The notes below the pieces were generated by a model. That model did not search any database, had not been told where the DNA came from, and saw only the letters and a list, made by a program, of their open reading frames with translations. Position numbers and translations under genes: made by a program. DNA of 15,165 nt from UBA8437 sp963933195 (GTDB lineage Bacteria; Planctomycetota; Planctomycetia; Planctomycetales; Planctomycetaceae): contig CAWVUS010000117.1 of assembly GCA_963933195.1 (NCBI GenBank), forward strand, positions 1 to 15,165, in the 5' to 3' direction. Below, in pieces: positions 1 through 7,842 of this stretch. How positions within the stretch are numbered: position 1 is the first letter of the stretch; every line of letters begins with the position of its first letter.

Positions 1-2
1 GC

Positions 3-1286
3 CTCGACACCAGCCGACCGACCAAAGTTCGGTGGTTGATCTTCGGCCTGGCGGCACTGGCCAGCTACATCAACTACGTCCATCGTTATTCGTGGGGCGT
101 GATCCGGCCGTTTTTGCTTCAGGACGGGGTGGTCGACGAGGAGCAGGCCGGATGGCTCGACGGCCTGATCGGACTGACCTATGGATTCGGCCAGTTTCCC
201 GGAGGGCTGGCCGGCGACCTGCTGGGACCACACCTGGTCATTCCGATCAGTGCGGTCCTGTGGTCGATTGTCGCTGCAGCACCGGCCGTCGTTTCCGCTT
301 TCAACGGCCTGGCCACGATCCGCCTGGCAATGGGATTGGTCCAGGCGCCCTGCTATCCCTGCCTGGGAAAAATTACCCAGAGCTGGATTCCACGAGCGAT
401 CCGCACCACGCAACAGGGGTTCATCTCCTCGTTCGCCGGGCGAGCCGGTGGGGCCTGCTCGTCGCTGATCATCGGAGCCCTGCTGATGGGCGTCCTGGGA
501 ACCACCTGGCAAATGGCGCTGGTCATCACGGCGGTGGCCGGGCTGGTTTTCGCTGTCGTCTTCGCACTGCTATTCCGCAACACGCCCCGTGAACACCCCT
601 GGGCCAACGAAGCCGAGGCGGCATTGATCGAGCAGGGCGAGGTGGTGGTCACGGCCGATCAACGACTGAAATGGGACTGGTCGCCGGGAAACATCTGCAA
701 CCTGGGCGCCTTCTTCGGTGCCTCCTTTTTCAGCACGTTCGCCGACAACCTGTTCGTTTTCTGGATGCCAACCTACCTGGTCCAGGCCAAGAACTTCAGT
801 GCGGCCGACATGGGCGTATTCGCCAGCCTGCCACTGTTCGGTGGTGCTCTCGGTGGCCTCTGTGGGGGGATTCTCAACGACTGGCTGATTCGGGTCATCG
901 ACAACCGTCGCCGGGCTCGGCGACTGATCGCCGGAGGGTGCAAGGTGATTGCCGCGGCACTGATCTGCGGCAGCCTCTATTTCGAGGACGGTCGTGTCGT
1001 GATGGGCGTGCTGTTCTTCTGCAAGTTCTTCAGTGACATGAGCCAACCCACCTGGTGGGGCACGGTGACCGACATCGGGGGACCTGCAGCCGGTCGTGTC
1101 TTCGGCATGGTCAATACGGTTGGAGCCGCCGGCCTGTTTATCGCCGGGCCGACCATGGCCTGGGTCAAGATTCAGTACGACTTCGACGGACTGTTCTACT
1201 TCGTCGCCGTTGTCTACCTGGTCACCACCGTCTGCTGGATGATGGTTGATTGCACCAAGCGACTGGTCATCGTTGACGATCGATAA
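3..1286 (+). CDS. MFS transporter, ACS-like (5' end cut by window edge)
   Basis: Predicted 12-helix inner-membrane major facilitator superfamily permease. It most resembles the anion:cation symporter (ACS) branch that imports organic anions and sugar acids; the substrate is not readable here. The frame is open to the left edge, and the residues before the first possible start (TTG at 36) read as a normal N-terminus (SRPTKVRWLIFGLAALAS), so the true start is just outside the window. Hydrophobic segments alternate along the whole length. A charged central cytoplasmic loop (about 560-670) separates the two six-helix halves. The loop after the second helix (GDLLGPHL) sits where MFS motif A is expected but lacks its usual arginines. 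The stretch FSAADMGVFASLPLFGGALG, followed by an Arg-rich loop, is typical of ACS members. The stop is TAA at 1284-1286, and the last 20 bases overlap the 3' end of the opposing hydrolase gene. Confident for MFS, weak for subfamily. Confidence 0.88.
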   Translation, partial: LDTSRPTKVRWLIFGLAALASYINYVHRYSWGVIRPFLLQDGVVDEEQAGWLDGLIGLTYGFGQFPGGLAGDLLGPHLVIPISAVLWSIVAAAPAVVSAFNGLATIRLAMGLVQAPCYPCLGKITQSWIPRAIRTTQQGFISSFAGRAGGACSSLIIGALLMGVLGTTWQMALVITAVAGLVFAVVFALLFRNTPREHPWANEAEAALIEQGEVVVTADQRLKWDWSPGNICNLGAFFGASFFSTFADNLFVFWMPTYLVQAKNFSAADMGVFASLPLFGGALGGLCGGILNDWLIRVIDNRRRARRLIAGGCKVIAAALICGSLYFEDGRVVMGVLFFCKFFSDMSQPTWWGTVTDIGGPAAGRVFGMVNTVGAAGLFIAGPTMAWVKIQYDFDGLFYFVAVVYLVTTVCWMMVDCTKRLVIVDDR

Positions 1287-1893
1287 AACCAAGAATCACG
1301 TCGACCGCCTCGGCCCAGTTCTCCTCGGCGGTCCGGCCCGATTTTTTTCGTGGCACCAGGTCGTGGTCCCCGTCGGGCATCCAGTGAACCCGAATTTTCT
1401 CCGAGAGTCGGTAACTGGCCACCTCGCCAGGAGTCCCGAACCGGTCACGATCGCCCTGGACGATCAGCGTCGGCGTGAACAGCCCGGCCAGGTGCTCGGT
1501 CCGGAGCTTTTCGGGCTTGGCCGGTGGGTGAAAGGGATACCCCAGGCAGACCAGCCCGGCCACACCGCATTCGTCGGCAACCAGGCTGGCCATCCGGCCA
1601 CCCATCGACTTGCCGCCAATCACCAGGCCATCGGGCCCCAGCGCCTCGATCACCGCACGCCACGTCTCCAGCAAAACCGGCTGCCGATCGGGCGGACGTC
1701 TCGTTCCGTCCTCGCGTCGCCGCACCATGTACGGAAATTCGAAACGCACCACCCGGTGCCCCGCCCGCGCCAGGCCTTCGGCAATGGCCACCAGCGACGG
1801 GCTGTCCCAACCACGACCTGCCCCATGAGCCAGGACGATGGTCCGCTCGGCGTCAGACGGGCCGTCGCAGAGTAGTTCCGGAACCATCGTCAC
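1267..1893 (-). CDS. KANL3/Tex30-type alpha/beta hydrolase
   Basis: Small cytoplasmic serine hydrolase of 208 residues with no signal peptide. It has the compact alpha/beta-hydrolase core of the KANL3/Tex30 (dienelactone-hydrolase-like) family. Seen directly: an oxyanion-hole strand ending LAHGAG (22-26), the nucleophile elbow GKSMGG with Ser96, an acidic residue in QGDRDRFG (probably Asp150), and the catalytic His177 in DGDHDL. The complete triad suggests an active esterase or thioesterase-like enzyme, but members of this family have few known substrates. The start is GTG at 1893; ATG at 1887, two codons later, is equally possible and neither has a clear Shine-Dalgarno site. It begins 23 bases after the stop of the secreted propeller gene on the same strand, so it is probably the last gene of that transcript. 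Its 3' end overlaps the converging MFS gene by 20 bases. Confidence 0.85.
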   Translation of the reverse strand: MTMVPELLCDGPSDAERTIVLAHGAGRGWDSPSLVAIAEGLARAGHRVVRFEFPYMVRRREDGTRRPPDRQPVLLETWRAVIEALGPDGLVIGGKSMGGRMASLVADECGVAGLVCLGYPFHPPAKPEKLRTEHLAGLFTPTLIVQGDRDRFGTPGEVASYRLSEKIRVHWMPDGDHDLVPRKKSGRTAEENWAEAVDVILGFIDRQR

Positions 1894-1916
1894 ATTTCGA
1901 CCACGTGGCCAGGGCT

Positions 1917-3197
1917 CTACTCGCCGGCGGCTGCGGCCGCAGCCGACTTGCCAATGCAGTACAGGTGCTCGGTCGTGCGGACCAGGATCTGGCCTTTCGA
2001 GAAGATCGGGGTGGCTACGGTGAATTCACCCAGCTCATTGGCGGCAACCACCTTGAACTGCTTGCCCGAGTCGATGACGAAGGTCTTGCCATCCTCTCGC
2101 GTGATGTAGATGTTTCCCCCGGCCAGGATCGGTGAACTCGAGAACCCCTGCCGATTCTTCTCGGCCTGGCCGCTCCAGATCGCCTTGCCCGTCTTCACGT
2201 CCAGGCAGGTCACCTTGCCGCGATCGCTACAGACGAATGCCCGGTTGCCCTGCACGATCGGAGTCGGCACATCCGCGGCAGCTCCACCCTTGTTGCTCCA
2301 CGCGACGTGCGACTGGGTCACGTCACCACTGCCACCCAGCCGGATGGCTGTCAGCGTGTTGCCTCGCGAATAGGGGGCCAGCAACAGGTTTCCAGCAATC
2401 ACCGGCGAGGAAATGCTGCGGAAGTACTTTTGGCCGCTCGGGTTCAACCCGCCAACTCGCCACAGTTCTTTCCCCGAGGCGACATCATGTGCGGTCACGT
2501 GGTCGGCACCCAGCACCAGCAATCTCTCGGTGTTGCCTCGCTTCAACACGATCGGCGTCGTGTAACTCTGAGCCGCTTCGAGCGGGGCCTCGAGGTTGCG
2601 ATCCCGTTTCCAGGCCACCTTGCCGTCGGACTTCTCGAACGCCGCCAGGTACGATCCGCCGGTCTGCATGACCGCGACCAGGACCTTGTCGGCCGAGAGA
2701 ACAGGCGACGTGCCCAGGTCCCACCACAGGGTGTCTTTGCCCCACACCTTCTGCAGGTTGGTCTGCCAGACCAGCTTGCCGGCCAACGTCAGGCAGGCCA
2801 GGTCACCGCTCTTGAAGTAGACATAAATGTGCTTTCCATCTGTCACCGGCGAGGGATTGCTGCCGCTCGCCTTGCGGTGCTTGCCCTTGATGCTCGTGGT
2901 GCCCACGGCCGTCTTCCAGATCTCCTTGCCCGAACGGTCCAGGGCGACGGTCGTGTTCCGTGTGACCTCCTGGCAGGTCAGGATAATCTGGTCGGCCCAG
3001 ACGATCGGTGTCGACGTGCCTTTCCCCGGCAGCTTGAGCTTCCACGCCACGTTCTTTGTGGCACTCCATTCCACCGGATAGGTCCCCTGGGGCGCCACGC
3101 CGTTGAGGGTCGGGCCACGCCAGCTGGGCCAGTTGTCCGCCGAGGCGATTGAAGTGACCAGGAACAGCAGTCCAAAGACGATCGCACGGATTCGCAT
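1917..3197 (-). CDS. Secreted PQQ-like beta-propeller (BamB-like) protein
   Basis: A protein of 426 residues exported through Sec: residues 1-20 (MRIRAIVFGLLFLVTSIASA) form a classical signal peptide with probable cleavage before Asp21. The mature start WPSWRGPTLNGVAP is a common opening of PQQ-like propeller proteins in Planctomycetota. Repeated blade signatures follow, such as VALDRSGKEIW, LAGKLVWQ, KSDGKVAWKR, VASGKELWR and VKTGKAIWSG, which fits a single seven- or eight-bladed propeller. The protein ends in an Ala-rich tail. These propellers usually lack quinone-binding residues and act as binding or scaffold proteins, so I do not call it a quinoprotein dehydrogenase. The start was chosen at ATG 3197 because a GGAG site (3204-3207) lies six bases upstream and the signal peptide begins there; the frame is open for 29 more codons upstream, but those residues look non-coding. 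It lies between the glycosidase gene and the hydrolase gene, all on the same strand. Confidence 0.9.
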   Translation of the reverse strand: MRIRAIVFGLLFLVTSIASADNWPSWRGPTLNGVAPQGTYPVEWSATKNVAWKLKLPGKGTSTPIVWADQIILTCQEVTRNTTVALDRSGKEIWKTAVGTTSIKGKHRKASGSNPSPVTDGKHIYVYFKSGDLACLTLAGKLVWQTNLQKVWGKDTLWWDLGTSPVLSADKVLVAVMQTGGSYLAAFEKSDGKVAWKRDRNLEAPLEAAQSYTTPIVLKRGNTERLLVLGADHVTAHDVASGKELWRVGGLNPSGQKYFRSISSPVIAGNLLLAPYSRGNTLTAIRLGGSGDVTQSHVAWSNKGGAAADVPTPIVQGNRAFVCSDRGKVTCLDVKTGKAIWSGQAEKNRQGFSSSPILAGGNIYITREDGKTFVIDSGKQFKVVAANELGEFTVATPIFSKGQILVRTTEHLYCIGKSAAAAAAGE

Positions 3198-3203
3198 CGA
3201 ATA

Positions 3204-3207
3204 CTCC
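3204..3207 (-). promoter_or_regulatory. Ribosome binding site of the secreted propeller gene
   Basis: On the minus strand GGAG stands six bases before ATG 3197. It fixes the start at the signal peptide and argues against the two upstream in-frame starts, at 3209 (whose ATG overlaps this motif) and 3284. Confidence 0.6.
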
Positions 3208-3231
3208 ATCAGCTGAGTCGTGAACTGAGTC

Positions 3232-3246
3232 CGGCAGCGGCTGCCG
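3232..3246. other. Perfect 6-bp hairpin in the glycosidase-propeller gap
   Basis: CGGCAG, a three-base loop CGG, then CTGCCG form a perfect GC-rich stem-loop in the 102-base gap between the end of the glycosidase gene (3300) and the start of the propeller gene (3197). Neither strand has a run of T after it, so it is not a typical intrinsic terminator. It could stabilise or separate the two mRNA segments, or it could be chance in GC-rich DNA. Confidence 0.35.
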
Positions 3247-3299
3247 ACCCACACAGGATAACAAACCCTCCCGAGATCAGGCATTGCCGTCGAATGATT

Positions 3300-5996
3300 T
3301 CAGCCACCGAGGCTTGCCTGCAACGTGACGATCTCGCGGGCCAACCGTTCACGCAGTTCCAGGAACCAGGCGTCGTTTTGCGACCAGTTGGTGTTTTCCG
3401 GAAAAAACCGTCGGATATCCGACAGCGCCCGCTCGGCACCACGAGTGTCCACCGATTTCTTGAGGCCCGCCTTCACGAGATCCTCAAGAATTCGAGCGTA
3501 CTCGAAGTCATCAACTGATTCGTGGAATGTCGAGAGCCGCAGGGATGGGGTGATCGTAAAATCGGGCTTCCCCTTGTCCGTTCCTTCGGCACGACGTGGC
3601 GGATAGAAGAATGCCAGCGATCCGTTGGCATGACGCGTGTACGGATCCTCCCAGGGATTCGACGCTCCTCCGTACAGGTGGTCCCACCCGAACGACTCCC
3701 ACATCAACACGCCACTGCCACCTCGTTGAAACACGTCGAGTGCCAACACGCGGTTGTTGATGCCCGGAGTGTCGATGGCGATCCGGCTGGTGGCAACGAT
3801 GTAACACCACAGCTTGCGACGATCCCGGGGGATCTTGTAATCGTCGAAGTAATAGGGCATCCAACGGTCATAATTTTCATCGATCTCGGGACAGTACGTG
3901 TCGATCAGTTGCGGGAAAGGAAATTCCTTGAGCCCCTCGTTGCCGGGCGAACCCGGATCCATCAGGCCCAGCCCCTGCATGCAGGCCACAACGCGAATTC
4001 GTGCCGTCAGCGGATCGGACTTCAAAAGTTTCAGAAAGTGAGCCAGCCGTTTCGGATTCTCGGTCTCGTCGATCAAGACGTGCACTCGATCCAGCCATCC
4101 GTGCTTGTCGAGTTCCTGGGCCGTTCTTCGGAAGAACTGCATCATCACGTTGTCGAACTGTTTTCGGGTGACCCCGATCACGTTCTTTCTCGACTTCGGA
4201 TTGTCGTACGCCACCAGCGTCATCTTTCGCCAGGTCTGCCAGCCCATCGTGGTGTGCGGTGACGAAACGGCCGGCCCGGCCAGTGGAGCACCGGGCAGGT
4301 GATTGAACTGGTTGCAGGCGGTCGGGTTGGTGTGCAGCAGGCAGAGGCTGTTGACCTTACGGCGATTGATGAAGTGATCCAGCTCGGCGTTGAAACGGGT
4401 GAAATCCCAGTCCTTGAGCCTGATGAAATTGCCCGGCTGGTCGACGTTGAAGCCGGCCGGAGGCGGTGTCCAGTTCATCCCGATCTCGGTCAGCAGTGCC
4501 GTGTTCTTCGGGTAGAACTTCGAGGCCGCCATCCGGTCGTAATAGCCACGGGTCAGCTTCAGGATGTCGGCCTTGGACGAAATCCCGTGGTAGTCGATCA
4601 CCCGTCGCGGTGACTTCTTGAGATGATTCAGATGCTTGACCAGGTACTGGCCGCCCATGTCCGACTCGAATGACGCGAACTCCGGCAACTCGAATCCAAA
4701 CACCTCCAGCTCGACCGGCACGTCCAGACCCTCGTCGCCCAACGCCACTTTCAGGGTGCCCTTGTAGGTTCCCGCCGGGGTGCCGGCCGGAACATGCAGC
4801 GTGATCCACACCGCACGGTTTCCATCGAGTGGATCAAGTGGCAGGGGTCGAACCAGGGGCAACAGCGGGTCGCCGACATCACCAACAAACCGGGCTGGCG
4901 TGATGTAACTGCTGGTACGAACCGGCACGTATTCGACCACCTTCACCTCGGCGGTCCGCATCGAGATCGTATGGCCTGACCCGGTCAACGCCGAGAGCGT
5001 GACAGAATCGAGCGTCGTGGCCCGACGGGGAGTCAGCACCAGCTGGAACGATTGCGACTCGTTGGCAGCGGCCTTGATCCGGATTCCACGCCGGACCTGT
5101 CGGGGAACGCGACGCTTGCGAGTGATCTTCACCGTCGATTCGGCAAACCAGGCCCGGACTGATGCTGAATCGCCCACGCGGTACCGCGTGTCGCCGGTGT
5201 ACTCGGCCGCAGCTCCCACCGACCGTAACGTGGCCACCTGGCGAGGGACTTCATCGCGACGGCGAACGGGAACCTGCAGGTGGTGACTGCCCATCGGCTG
5301 GTAATACAGGTGGAATCGACGAACACCAGGCTTGGTGATGTTGGCCATCAGGCGGATTTTTGCCGAGCGGACACTGATGTCGTGAATCGTCCCGATAAAC
5401 CGGCCGCGGACCAGTAACTCCATATCCTTGCCATCGGGCACAAACAACACGTCGTGCGTCCGTTTCGACTGGGGCAGCAGTGGAGCAACGTAACTGATGC
5501 GGTAGACGTGCCGCCTGAGTGGCGTTCCCGGAGGGAAAATCGGCTCGTAGGCTAGCGCCGGACACTTGCCACCGCCGGAACTGGTGAACCGCATCAGGTG
5601 GTAATCGCCCGGCGTGACGGAAATCGTGTTCTTGTCGCCCTTTCCGGCCAGCGCCTCGGCAGCCAGTTCCGGCCCACCCCTGACCAGGGTGAAGCCACCA
5701 TCCACCGTGACATCGATCGCCTTGCCCGACCCATCGACCTCGACCAGCTTCACGTGGTTGAAGGCCAGGTACTGCGGATCGAACCGAAACGGCCCAACAC
5801 GGTTGATCTCCCGGGTGATTCTCTCGGCGTCGACCGGCAACACATGCCAACCAGTTTCCGCGGCCTCCACCTCCACCGGAATACGAAACTGGTAGAAGCT
5901 GTCGGCCCAGTCGTCGTCGGCCGCAACAGGCCGTGACACCAGGACCAGGATCACTGGCAGGATCGAGGAGACACAACGCAAGACCGAAACAATCAT
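3300..5996 (-). CDS. Secreted GH123/DUF4091-like glycoside hydrolase
   Basis: A protein of 898 residues with a Sec signal peptide (1-26, ending SRPVAA before DDD). The order seen is: an N-terminal region of about 30-290 that I do not recognise; a beta-sandwich of about 300-440 with ANESQSFQLVL and the proline/glycine-rich AGTPAGTYKGTLKV, matching the GH123 N-terminal domain; and a TIM-barrel catalytic part of about 450-840. The adjacent Asp643-Glu644 pair (LIDETENP) sits where GH123 enzymes carry their catalytic Asp-Glu. Near the C-terminus, GVLMWESFGWDH and SLRLSTFHESVDDFEYARIL match the DUF4091 ending. Known GH123 enzymes are beta-N-acetylgalactosaminidases using substrate-assisted catalysis; the substrate here is unproven. 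ATG 5996 was chosen because AAGGAAG lies just upstream and the signal peptide starts there. It probably heads a transcript running into the propeller and hydrolase genes. Confidence 0.85.
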   Translation of the reverse strand: MIVSVLRCVSSILPVILVLVSRPVAADDDWADSFYQFRIPVEVEAAETGWHVLPVDAERITREINRVGPFRFDPQYLAFNHVKLVEVDGSGKAIDVTVDGGFTLVRGGPELAAEALAGKGDKNTISVTPGDYHLMRFTSSGGGKCPALAYEPIFPPGTPLRRHVYRISYVAPLLPQSKRTHDVLFVPDGKDMELLVRGRFIGTIHDISVRSAKIRLMANITKPGVRRFHLYYQPMGSHHLQVPVRRRDEVPRQVATLRSVGAAAEYTGDTRYRVGDSASVRAWFAESTVKITRKRRVPRQVRRGIRIKAAANESQSFQLVLTPRRATTLDSVTLSALTGSGHTISMRTAEVKVVEYVPVRTSSYITPARFVGDVGDPLLPLVRPLPLDPLDGNRAVWITLHVPAGTPAGTYKGTLKVALGDEGLDVPVELEVFGFELPEFASFESDMGGQYLVKHLNHLKKSPRRVIDYHGISSKADILKLTRGYYDRMAASKFYPKNTALLTEIGMNWTPPPAGFNVDQPGNFIRLKDWDFTRFNAELDHFINRRKVNSLCLLHTNPTACNQFNHLPGAPLAGPAVSSPHTTMGWQTWRKMTLVAYDNPKSRKNVIGVTRKQFDNVMMQFFRRTAQELDKHGWLDRVHVLIDETENPKRLAHFLKLLKSDPLTARIRVVACMQGLGLMDPGSPGNEGLKEFPFPQLIDTYCPEIDENYDRWMPYYFDDYKIPRDRRKLWCYIVATSRIAIDTPGINNRVLALDVFQRGGSGVLMWESFGWDHLYGGASNPWEDPYTRHANGSLAFFYPPRRAEGTDKGKPDFTITPSLRLSTFHESVDDFEYARILEDLVKAGLKKSVDTRGAERALSDIRRFFPENTNWSQNDAWFLELRERLAREIVTLQASLGG

Positions 5997-6150
5997 GAAG
6001 ACACTTCCTTCTGGAACACAGGACTCATGATAACGAGTCGGCGTTCGAGATGATTCCGGCGAATTGGTATTGAAGATCCACCCCGTCACACTTGCCCACA
6101 ACCGGTCGAACCGAAAGACTGAATCGATCTCCAAACCGGATTTTACTCCC
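5997..6150. promoter_or_regulatory. Divergent intergenic promoter region
   Basis: This 154-base gap separates the left-going glycosidase gene from the right-going ThDP operon, so it must hold promoters for both unless either is read through from elsewhere. On the minus strand a TATCAT hexamer (complement of 6027-6032) could be a -10 element about 30 bases before the glycosidase ATG, but there is no good TTGACA-like partner. No convincing promoter pair is visible on the plus strand. A short imperfect palindrome, CGGTCGAACCG, lies near 6103-6113. No strong operator, riboswitch or terminator was seen. Confidence 0.4.
6004..6010 (-). promoter_or_regulatory. Ribosome binding site of the glycosidase gene
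   Basis: AAGGAAG on the minus strand ends seven bases before ATG 5996. This decides the start, since the same frame stays open for a further 94 codons into the divergent ThDP gene. Confidence 0.65.
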
Positions 6151-7842
6151 ATGCCACGTCTTACCGGCGCCCAGTTCCTGGCCGACACGCTGCACCTGCA
6201 CGAGGTGACCCACGTCTTCTTCGTCCCCGCGATCCTCAACCAGACGCTCGCCGAGATGGAACTCCGCGAAACGGGCATCGATCGCGTGATGACTCACGGG
6301 GAAAAATCGGCCGTGTACATGGCCGACGGTTTCGCCCGTGTCTCGGGCCGGCCGGGCATCACGTTCGCCCAATGTGTCGGTGCCGCCAACCTGGCCGCCG
6401 CACTCCGCGACCCGTACCTGGCCTGTTCTCCGGTGGTGGCACTGACCGGCGGCCCCTACCACGACACCCGACACCGACACACCTACCAGGAAATCGACGA
6501 CTTCAGCCTGTTTCCGGCAGTGACAAAATCGAGCACACGTGTCGAGACGATCGATCGGCTTCCTGACGCCATCGGACAGGCACTTCGCGATGCGACCAGC
6601 GGCACACCGGGACCCACGCACATCGAACTGCTCGGCCACATGGGCGAGATTGAACTCGAAGAACTCGATGTCGAGTTGCGGCAGGAACCAGCGATCACAT
6701 CCGTGCCTGCCACCCGCACCGCCGCGGCCAACCGCGACGTCCAGCAAGCAGTCCAGGTCCTCCAGGAGTCTCAAAAACCGGTGATCGTGGCCGGCGGTGG
6801 CGTCAAGAATTCCGGAGCCGGGCCGGTGCTGTTGCAGCTGGCCGAGACCCTGGGAATTCCCGTCGCCACGTCCCTGAATGCCAAGGACACGGTCCCGGCC
6901 AATCACCCCCTGAATATCGGTGTCCCCGGCCATTATTGCCGCAAGAGTGCCAACCAGGCTCTGCTGGACGCGGATCTCGTGTTCTTCGTTGGCAGTCGCA
7001 CCGGTAGCCAGGTGACCGCTCGCTGGAAAATTCCTCCAACAAGTACCGCGGTCATTCAACTGGACATTGCCGCGGAAGAACTCGGGCGTCACTACCCCAA
7101 CCGGGCCAGCCTGTGCGGAGACGCGGCGACCGTCCTGGGCCAGATGCTCGAGATTGTCGACGCCACCACCGCCGATCGACGAGCCGCGTGGCGTGACAAC
7201 GTTGCGTCTTACGGCACTGCCTGGCGGGCGGAATTCGCGTCATTGCTCGAGTCGGATGCCGTACCGCTACGACCCGAGCGAGTCTGCAACGACCTGACAC
7301 GCCTGTTGCCTTCCGACGCCATCCTGGTATCCGAAACCGGCCACAGTGGAATGTGGACCGGTGGAATGATCGACCTGAATCATTCGACCCAGTCGTTCAT
7401 CAGGGCAGCCGGGTCGTTGGGATGGGGCCTTCCGGCGACACTGGGGGCCAAGCTGGCCGCCCCGGATCGACCCGTCGTGCTGTTCTCCGGTGACGGGGGT
7501 TTCTGGTACCACCTTTCGGAACTGGAAACCGCCGCCCGCTGGAACATCACCTGTGCGCTGATCATCAACAACAACCAGTCATTGAACCAGGAGATCGACC
7601 TGGTCAACGACGCCTATGCCGGTGAACCGGGACCCCGCCACGGGGACCTGTGGCAGTTCAGCGATGCAAGTTTTGCCGAGATCGCTCCCACGATGGGAGC
7701 TCGTGGAATCAAGGTCACCCGCCCCGGAGAACTCGACTCGGCACTCGATGAAGCCCTGTCGGGCGAGGGTCCGTGCGTGATCGAGGTCATGACCGAACAA
7801 ACCGCGCTGGCACCGCTGGCGTGGCTGGGAGAGGAAGAATGA
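6151..7842 (+). CDS. Acetolactate-synthase-like ThDP-dependent enzyme
   Basis: Cytoplasmic enzyme of 563 residues, the normal length for the acetolactate synthase/2-oxo-acid decarboxylase superfamily, with three domains: an N-terminal ThDP pyrimidine-binding domain (about 1-170), a central domain (about 190-330, with PVIVAGGGVKNSGAG), and a C-terminal pyrophosphate-binding domain (about 370-545). Glu51 in THGEKSAVYMADGFAR matches the catalytic glutamate that activates the cofactor. GDG at 447-449 followed by NNN at 473-475 is the Mg/ThDP motif. Such enzymes decarboxylate a 2-oxo acid and either release or ligate the aldehyde; the acceptor cannot be read here. It diverges from the usual ALS pattern around residues 23-30 (FFVPAILN) and 94-97, so I do not call it IlvB. 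ATG 6151 fits the family N-terminus but has no clear ribosome binding site. The stop overlaps the next gene's ATG, which indicates an operon. Confidence 0.88.
   Translation: MPRLTGAQFLADTLHLHEVTHVFFVPAILNQTLAEMELRETGIDRVMTHGEKSAVYMADGFARVSGRPGITFAQCVGAANLAAALRDPYLACSPVVALTGGPYHDTRHRHTYQEIDDFSLFPAVTKSSTRVETIDRLPDAIGQALRDATSGTPGPTHIELLGHMGEIELEELDVELRQEPAITSVPATRTAAANRDVQQAVQVLQESQKPVIVAGGGVKNSGAGPVLLQLAETLGIPVATSLNAKDTVPANHPLNIGVPGHYCRKSANQALLDADLVFFVGSRTGSQVTARWKIPPTSTAVIQLDIAAEELGRHYPNRASLCGDAATVLGQMLEIVDATTADRRAAWRDNVASYGTAWRAEFASLLESDAVPLRPERVCNDLTRLLPSDAILVSETGHSGMWTGGMIDLNHSTQSFIRAAGSLGWGLPATLGAKLAAPDRPVVLFSGDGGFWYHLSELETAARWNITCALIINNNQSLNQEIDLVNDAYAGEPGPRHGDLWQFSDASFAEIAPTMGARGIKVTRPGELDSALDEALSGEGPCVIEVMTEQTALAPLAWLGEEE

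Noticed and set aside
3198..3284. A 29-codon upstream extension of the secreted propeller gene
   Set aside because: It would put a polar, Arg-rich stretch before the signal peptide, and GGAG at 3204-3207 points to 3197.
6064..6150. TTG start giving 29 extra residues on the ThDP enzyme
   Set aside because: The family N-terminus fits ATG 6151 and places the catalytic Glu at residue 51, while the extension looks non-coding and has no ribosome binding site.
5997..6278. A 94-codon upstream extension of the glycosidase gene
   Set aside because: It would overlap the start of the divergent ThDP gene. The signal peptide and the AAGGAAG site both place the start at 5996.
6025..7092. A 355-codon open frame antisense to the ThDP gene
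   Set aside because: It mirrors the codons of a well-supported ThDP enzyme, shows no recognisable motif and has no good start signal.
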